A stretch of 10,501 nucleotides of DNA. It comes from UBA3700 sp964478025. GTDB taxonomy: Bacteria > Bacillota > Clostridia > Christensenellales > UBA3700. The notes below the pieces were generated by a model. The model had not been told where the DNA came from, made no database searches, and worked only from the letters and a program-made list of their open reading frames with translations. The stretch covers positions 1 to 10,501 of the forward strand of contig CAYZGK010000026.1 of NCBI GenBank assembly GCA_964478025.1, written 5' to 3'. This document shows, piece by piece, positions 6,272-10,501 of the stretch (positions are counted from its first letter, which is position 1; each line of letters begins with the position of its first letter). A program made the translations under genes and the position numbers.

Positions 6272-8626
6272 GTGAAAAAGTTAGCTAATTTTATAGTAGA
6301 TAAAAGATATATTATTTTTGCAATATTTATTGTTTTAATTATTGCCTCAATTATTGCTGTATTTTTTGTAAATGTTAATTCAGACATTATGTCATATTTG
6401 CCAGAGGGGGTAGATATGACTGATGGCTTAAATTTCATGAAATCTAACTTTGGTATGCAAAGTGAGCTACTTGTTGGCGTTGATGGTGTAGATTACAATG
6501 AAATGCAAGCGCTTGTTGAAAAAATATCTCAAACGGATATTATATCTCAGGGTAAAGGCACAGTTGTTTGGATAGGTACCATTAAAGATATGGAAATCCC
6601 ATCGACTACTACCATGAAGAGCGAATTTTGGGCCCTTGAAAATAAAGATGCTATTATTAGTGCACTAAGTTCTGCAGGACTTAATATTATACATTTAACA
6701 TCAATAGATATGAATGCATTTAAAGAAGAAATGCTTACAAATCAATCACTTCTTAGTATATTTTATCCAAATGCAGATGAAAATGGCGTTATAACTTTTA
6801 ATGAAACAACAAAGAGTAAATATCTTTGTATGTTAATGCTTGATGTTCCATCATCGGCCGATGAAACACTTGATTTACTTAGAGAAATAGATAATCAAAT
6901 TTTAGAAGATTATGATCACGCAGTTGGCGGTGATGCAGAAATTGTTAGAGAAGTTTTTGATTCTACAATAAACGAAATGTATAAATATATATTAGTTGCA
7001 GTACTTGTTATGTTTATAATTTTGATACTTACAACTACATCGTTTATTGAACCAGTTATATTCATGCTAACAATTGGTATCTCTATTATTATAAATATGG
7101 GTTCAAATATCCTATTTGGTTCCGTATCCATTATTACATTCTCGTGTTCTGCAGTATTACAACTTGGTCTTTCTATGGACTATTCAATATTCTTAATGCA
7201 TGCATTCTCAGAAGAGAAGAAAAAAACATTAGATGAAAACCTTGCAATGAAGAGAGCTATACCAAAAACCTTTGCAACAGTTACTGCCTCAGCTTTAACA
7301 ACTGTTGGTGGTTTCTTAGCATTATTTATTATGCGTTTTGAAATTGGTGCCGATTTAGGTAAAGTTCTTGCTAAAGGTGTATTTTTAAGTTTAGTAACAG
7401 TTGTTTTACTTCAACCATGTTTGATGTTAATGACATCAAAATGGTCAAATAAAACCTCTCATAAGATTTACTTACCTAAGTTTAAAACAGTTGGAAAGTT
7501 TTCTATTACAAATAGAAAAATAATTGTATTAATTGCAATAATCTTACTTGTACCATCATTTATTTTGCAAACATTAGAAGGGGATAGACTTTCTTATATT
7601 AAGTTCGTTGAAAAAGAAGAAGCAGCACCTGGTTCTATTCAAGAAACTGTAGATAAACTTTCAAACTCTATTATTGTTTTAGTTCCAACTGAAAATGAGG
7701 ACGCAAATAAACAATTTATAGAGGATATAAGTAATGTAGAAAATGTTTCTAATTACTTAAATATCTACACAATGATTCCAGAGCAATTCTCTAGTATGAT
7801 AAAACTTGTTAACAATCAAGAAGTAATGAACGCTATAGAACAAATGCCATCACTATCTGGATCACTTTCTATGTTAAAAGGTTTTGTTAATAATGGCTGG
7901 ACTATGTGTATGGTTATGATGGATGCTGAGTCTGAATCTGCTGAAGAAACAGCAGTGCTAAATAGCGTTAGAGAATCACTAAATAAAAACTTTGGTGAAA
8001 ATACAGATACTGAAAGAAATTACTATTGTACAGGTATGTCTCAAGGCGTACAAGACTTAAAAGAAATTACTCCAACGGATAATTTATGGGTTACAATTGT
8101 ATCCGTTTTAATTATCTTAGTCATTCTTGTTTTCACTCAAAAATCTATTAAATTACCAGTAATTCTAATAGCACTAATAGAACTTGGTATATTTATTAAC
8201 TTATCTTTATGTTATATAGCAGGTGAAGACTTGAACTTCATGTGTTATATAATTCTAAGCTCAATTCAATTAGGATCAACTGTTGATTATGCTATTTTAT
8301 ATACAGATAAATACCAAACAAATCTAAAAGTTATGCCAGCAAATGAAGCTGCGTATAAGGCACTAAGAGATAGCGCTGTATCTATACTTACATCTGTTGC
8401 TATTATGGCAGGATGTTGTTTATCCGTAACTATTGTTGCATCAAATGCTATTGTTAGACAAATTACATGGCTTATAGCTCGTGGTGCTATAATATCTGGC
8501 ATATTAACACTGCTTGTTCTTCCAGCACTTCTTGTTGTATTTACAGGTAATAAGAAACTAAAGAAAAAAGGTAAAGAAAAAGCTAGAACTATAAAGAAAG
8601 AAGAAAAAAGCGAAAATATAGCTTAA
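6272..8626 (+). CDS. MMPL/RND-superfamily transporter (HAE3-like)
   Basis: The 784-residue membrane protein has the duplicated RND plan. TM1 is at about 11-33, then a large external loop to about 235, a block of five helices to about 392, a seventh helix at about 413-432, a second external loop to about 610, and five more helices to about 765. A Lys-rich cytoplasmic tail follows. Each half carries the proton-relay Asp-Tyr pair: D303-Y304 in LGLSMDYS and D672-Y673 in LGSTVDYA, matching the DY pairs of MmpL proteins. Such proteins use the proton gradient to export lipids or hydrophobic compounds; the cargo here is unknown. The GTG at 6272 is the only reasonable start: an in-frame stop is only nine bases upstream (6260-6262) and later starts would lose TM1. 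No Shine-Dalgarno sequence precedes it. No terminator follows, so the next gene may be co-transcribed. Confidence 0.92.
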   Translation: MKKLANFIVDKRYIIFAIFIVLIIASIIAVFFVNVNSDIMSYLPEGVDMTDGLNFMKSNFGMQSELLVGVDGVDYNEMQALVEKISQTDIISQGKGTVVWIGTIKDMEIPSTTTMKSEFWALENKDAIISALSSAGLNIIHLTSIDMNAFKEEMLTNQSLLSIFYPNADENGVITFNETTKSKYLCMLMLDVPSSADETLDLLREIDNQILEDYDHAVGGDAEIVREVFDSTINEMYKYILVAVLVMFIILILTTTSFIEPVIFMLTIGISIIINMGSNILFGSVSIITFSCSAVLQLGLSMDYSIFLMHAFSEEKKKTLDENLAMKRAIPKTFATVTASALTTVGGFLALFIMRFEIGADLGKVLAKGVFLSLVTVVLLQPCLMLMTSKWSNKTSHKIYLPKFKTVGKFSITNRKIIVLIAIILLVPSFILQTLEGDRLSYIKFVEKEEAAPGSIQETVDKLSNSIIVLVPTENEDANKQFIEDISNVENVSNYLNIYTMIPEQFSSMIKLVNNQEVMNAIEQMPSLSGSLSMLKGFVNNGWTMCMVMMDAESESAEETAVLNSVRESLNKNFGENTDTERNYYCTGMSQGVQDLKEITPTDNLWVTIVSVLIILVILVFTQKSIKLPVILIALIELGIFINLSLCYIAGEDLNFMCYIILSSIQLGSTVDYAILYTDKYQTNLKVMPANEAAYKALRDSAVSILTSVAIMAGCCLSVTIVASNAIVRQITWLIARGAIISGILTLLVLPALLVVFTGNKKLKKKGKEKARTIKKEEKSENIA

Positions 8627-8668
8627 GTTATTTGGTAAATTTTAAAATATTTAATAATAGGGGGAAAT

Positions 8669-9181
8669 ATGAAATATTTGGATGTTAGTTACACTGTTAG
8701 TTTTGGTAAAGGCGAAGGTGGAGATGCAGATACCACTGTAGAAATTACAGACGAACAAGATTTATGGGTTAAAATTGTAAAAAGAATGACGGATGAGATT
8801 GAATCTGGTTCTATTAATGAAGCAGTTGAAGAAATTAAGAAGGAAATAAAGTCATATAAAGACGCAAAAGAGAAAGGTGAGAAATACGAAATAGAATTAA
8901 GAGATTCTTGTTTTAATACCTTCATTATTAGTTATGATGAACTTTCAAAAATTGATTGGGATAAAATAAATGTTAATAAGTTCGTGAGTGATGTATACTC
9001 ACAAGTTGAAAATTATGAAGAAGAATCTTATAAGGAATTGTATGGCGATTTTGATGATGAATATGAAGACGAGAATGACGATGAATATAATGATGAAGAA
9101 GATGATTCTGATGATTGGGTAGACGAATTTGATGTGGATGATGACTACACATGTGAGATAACAGGAATTCATTGGGGTTAA
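8669..9181 (+). CDS. Hypothetical protein with strongly acidic C-terminal tail
   Basis: I do not recognise this 170-residue protein. Residues 1-90 mix beta-like stretches (LDVSYTVSF, TTVEIT, KYEIEL, FIISYDEL) with a charged helical segment around 36-75. Residues 127-159 contain 23 Asp or Glu in 33 positions, broken by a few Tyr, Trp and Phe, and the protein ends in TCEITGIHWG. No signal peptide or membrane segment is visible, so it is probably cytoplasmic. A purine-rich AGGGGG RBS (8659-8664) lies only four bases before the ATG. It starts 42 bases after the transporter stop with no terminator between, so co-transcription is likely. An acidic tail could bind cations or basic proteins or act as a nucleic-acid mimic; none of these is supported beyond composition. 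Confidence 0.8.
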   Translation: MKYLDVSYTVSFGKGEGGDADTTVEITDEQDLWVKIVKRMTDEIESGSINEAVEEIKKEIKSYKDAKEKGEKYEIELRDSCFNTFIISYDELSKIDWDKINVNKFVSDVYSQVENYEEESYKELYGDFDDEYEDENDDEYNDEEDDSDDWVDEFDVDDDYTCEITGIHWG

Positions 9182-9308
9182 ATAGAATTATAACTATCAA
9201 AAAGTATATTTTTTAAATTTTAAGTTAATATTTCAATTACAAAGCAGGAAAATTTAATAAAAAAGTACTGAAATTTTTATGTCCCAAAAAAAGGTGAGAC
9301 TTAGTAAA

Positions 9309-9344
9309 AAAATATAGTATCATATATTAGTAGGAGATAAATAT
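9309..9344 (+). promoter_or_regulatory. Conserved promoter/RBS block of DUF6273 copy B
   Basis: This 36-base block matches the one before copy C (10363-10398) except for two substitutions. It holds a -10-like TATAGT (9313-9318) and AGGAGA (9332-9337), seven bases before the ATG. No convincing -35 is present. The upstream stretch 9182-9308 is AT-rich; I see only a weak mismatched hairpin and no gene in it. Confidence 0.5.
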
Positions 9345-10307
9345 ATGGGCGATTCTATAGGTAAACAAAAAAAAGAGATATATTCATATGTAGATTCTAG
9401 TAAAGAAAGTATGTATTTTGGAAGTTATCCACAAACTGAGATTAAAGATGAAACTTTAATTATGGAATTAAATAAAAAAGCAGGCACATTGCCTACATCA
9501 GAAAATGTATATAATTGGATACAATATGGTTATTATGTTTCAGATTCAGTATCTATTTATATGCACTACATAGATATAGATAACGATAGTGATGGTAGAT
9601 ATGACTATAGAGGAGTGTATTTTACTCAATATAGACCAGGCTATAAAATTATTTCATGTACATGTGATAATTCTTATCAAAAAGATAATGGTTATGATAC
9701 AAATACTATATATTGGTTTAAATATGAACCAATTAAATGGAATATACTAAAAATAGAAAATAATAAGGCATTAATCATTAGTGATTTAATATTAGATTCA
9801 CAATATTATTATTCAAACAATATTGTTGATTATCAAGGGAATATAGCAACCGGCATGGTTTATGCAAATAATTACATGTATTCGCATATAAGAAGTTGGT
9901 TAAATGAAACATTCTATAAAACAGCATTTAGCACATTAGAAAAGGAAATAATAGAAACAACTACTGTAGATAATAGTGTAAGTTCAACTGGAGAGAGTTC
10001 AAACTCATATGCATGTAGTAACACAAATGATAAGATGTTCTTATTATCCTATGAAGAAGCAACAATATATTATTCATCAGATAGTGAAAGCCAAGCAAAG
10101 GGAAGTGATTATGCAAAGAGCCAAGGGTTATATGTATCAACCGATTCATCTTATAGTGGTTATTCCAATTATTGGCTTCGTTCGCCTTTCGTCTACAACG
10201 ACGGCGACGACGCGTGGTACGTCGGCTACGATGGCCTCGTCTACAACTACCGCGTTTACAGGAATAGTATTGGTGTTTGTCCAGCTTGTTGGATTAATCT
10301 AAAATAA
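9345..10307 (+). CDS. DUF6273 domain protein, copy B (complete)
   Basis: This 320-residue protein shows the whole gene form. A hydrophilic N-terminus (MGDSIGKQKKEIYSYV) lacks a signal peptide or membrane anchor. YFGSYPQTEI starts the domain at 24-33. A DxDxDGxxD calcium-loop-like motif lies at 79-87, the KWNILK and LNETFYKTAFS blocks follow, and YWLRSP is at 276-281. Residues 282-309 are the putative hypervariable segment, then GVCPACWINLK closes the protein. It is a near twin of copy A in the body of the domain but diverges in three patches: around 97-112, around 145-172, and the C-terminal segment. The ATG has a good RBS. No strong terminator follows before copy C, so read-through is possible. 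The lack of an export signal is odd for a proposed ligand-binding surface protein; leaderless export or a cytoplasmic role remains open. Confidence 0.85.
   Translation: MGDSIGKQKKEIYSYVDSSKESMYFGSYPQTEIKDETLIMELNKKAGTLPTSENVYNWIQYGYYVSDSVSIYMHYIDIDNDSDGRYDYRGVYFTQYRPGYKIISCTCDNSYQKDNGYDTNTIYWFKYEPIKWNILKIENNKALIISDLILDSQYYYSNNIVDYQGNIATGMVYANNYMYSHIRSWLNETFYKTAFSTLEKEIIETTTVDNSVSSTGESSNSYACSNTNDKMFLLSYEEATIYYSSDSESQAKGSDYAKSQGLYVSTDSSYSGYSNYWLRSPFVYNDGDDAWYVGYDGLVYNYRVYRNSIGVCPACWINLK
10188..10271 (+). other. Putative hypervariable region of DUF6273 copy B (DGR-like)
   Basis: Twenty of these 28 codons end in C (TTC, GTC, TAC, AAC, GAC, GGC and others), all of which can derive from AAC by changing only adenines. 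Bases 10201-10260 hold 36 G or C in 60, in a gene otherwise near 30%. The segment sits in exactly the same place, with exactly the same 84-base length, as the region at 769-852, between the shared YWLRSP and GV...ACWINL. Residues at variable positions are rich in Tyr, Asp, Gly, Val and Asn, as in known DGR lectin-fold targets. The template and reverse transcriptase are not in the window. Confidence 0.6.
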
Positions 10308-10362
10308 AAGAAGAGTGAAAATTAATAAGTGTCTAAGTATATTGTAAGCATTTAACTAAAAA

Positions 10363-10398
10363 AGAATATAGTATCATGTATTAGTAGGAGATAAATAT
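10363..10398 (+). promoter_or_regulatory. Conserved promoter/RBS block of DUF6273 copy C
   Basis: TATAGT (10367-10372) and AGGAGA before the ATG match copy B. A TTGTAA at 10342-10347 could serve as a -35 at 19-base spacing but is not shared with copy B. The block shows that each copy carries its own expression signals. Confidence 0.5.
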
Positions 10399-10501
10399 AT
10401 GGGTGATTTTATAGGTAAACAAAAAAAAGAGATATATTCATATGTAGATTCTAGTAAAGAAAGTATGTATTTTGGAAGTTATCCACAAACTGAGATTAAA
10501 G
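10399..10501 (+). CDS. DUF6273 domain protein, copy C (3' end outside window)
   Basis: Only the first 34 codons are visible. They match copy B at every residue except Ser4, which is Phe here, and most codons are also identical. The start lies 1,054 bases after that of copy B, with the same upstream block, so this is a recent tandem duplicate. Whether it has a full domain and its own variable segment cannot be seen. Confidence 0.8.
   Translation, partial: MGDFIGKQKKEIYSYVDSSKESMYFGSYPQTEIK

Noticed and set aside
8973..9200. Minus-strand His-rich reading frame opposite the acidic tail
   Set aside because: It is the mirror of GAT/GAA-rich codons on the plus strand and has no RBS or family resemblance.
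9280..9302. Possible terminator before copy B (GTCCCA ... TGAGAC)
   Set aside because: Only six positions with a mismatch and no T-run; too weak to call.
10009..10302. Plus-strand overlapping frame within copy B, Thr-rich at its end
   Set aside because: The Thr-rich stretch is a by-product of the GAC/GGC/TAC-rich variable segment read in another frame, and there is no independent RBS.

Overview
The window is AT-rich DNA (long stretches near 30% GC) with compact genes, strong AGGAG-type ribosome binding sites, classic hairpin-plus-T-run terminators and TAA as the only stop codon seen. TGG encodes Trp and nothing requires a non-standard code. This points to a low-GC Bacillota, perhaps an uncultured gut Bacilli or Clostridia lineage. 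That placement is inferred from composition and gene families, with no marker gene to confirm it.

Layout, left to right: (1) the 3' part of a DUF6273-family gene (copy A), entering from the left edge and closed by a terminator; (2) a monocistronic GTP-type phosphoenolpyruvate carboxykinase gene with its own extended -10 promoter and terminator, and codon use suggesting high expression; (3) three 32-bp-spaced direct repeats between convergent genes; (4) a pyridoxamine/pyridoxal kinase-like gene on the minus strand; (5) a AAA/DUF4143 ATPase gene with an upstream hairpin, bracketed by an exact 18-bp direct repeat; (6) a minus-strand RibD-C/DHFR-like reductase gene; (7) a 784-residue MMPL/RND-type membrane transporter, apparently leaderless, followed by an unrecognised protein with an extremely acidic tail; (8) a complete DUF6273 gene (copy B) and, 1,054 bp further on, the start of another (copy C) with an almost identical promoter, RBS and N-terminus. 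No gap between genes exceeds about 220 bp; what each gap holds is listed.

The most interesting signal is in the DUF6273 genes. Copies A and B are about 91% identical (80 of 88 residues by hand alignment) in the body of the domain. Just after a shared YWLRSP motif they share only 2 of 28 residues. Those 28 codons are GC-rich (34/60 and 36/60 bases in two sampled lines) and full of NNC codons, while the rest of each gene prefers T-ending codons. This is what adenine-directed mutagenesis of AAC codons by a diversity-generating retroelement (DGR) leaves behind in a C-type-lectin-like target. No reverse transcriptase, accessory gene or template repeat is in the window, so any such machinery would have to act from elsewhere.

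The housekeeping genes (gluconeogenesis/anaplerosis, vitamin B6 salvage, a reductase, a transporter) show no shared pathway. They look like separate transcription units, except that the acidic protein may be co-transcribed with the transporter.
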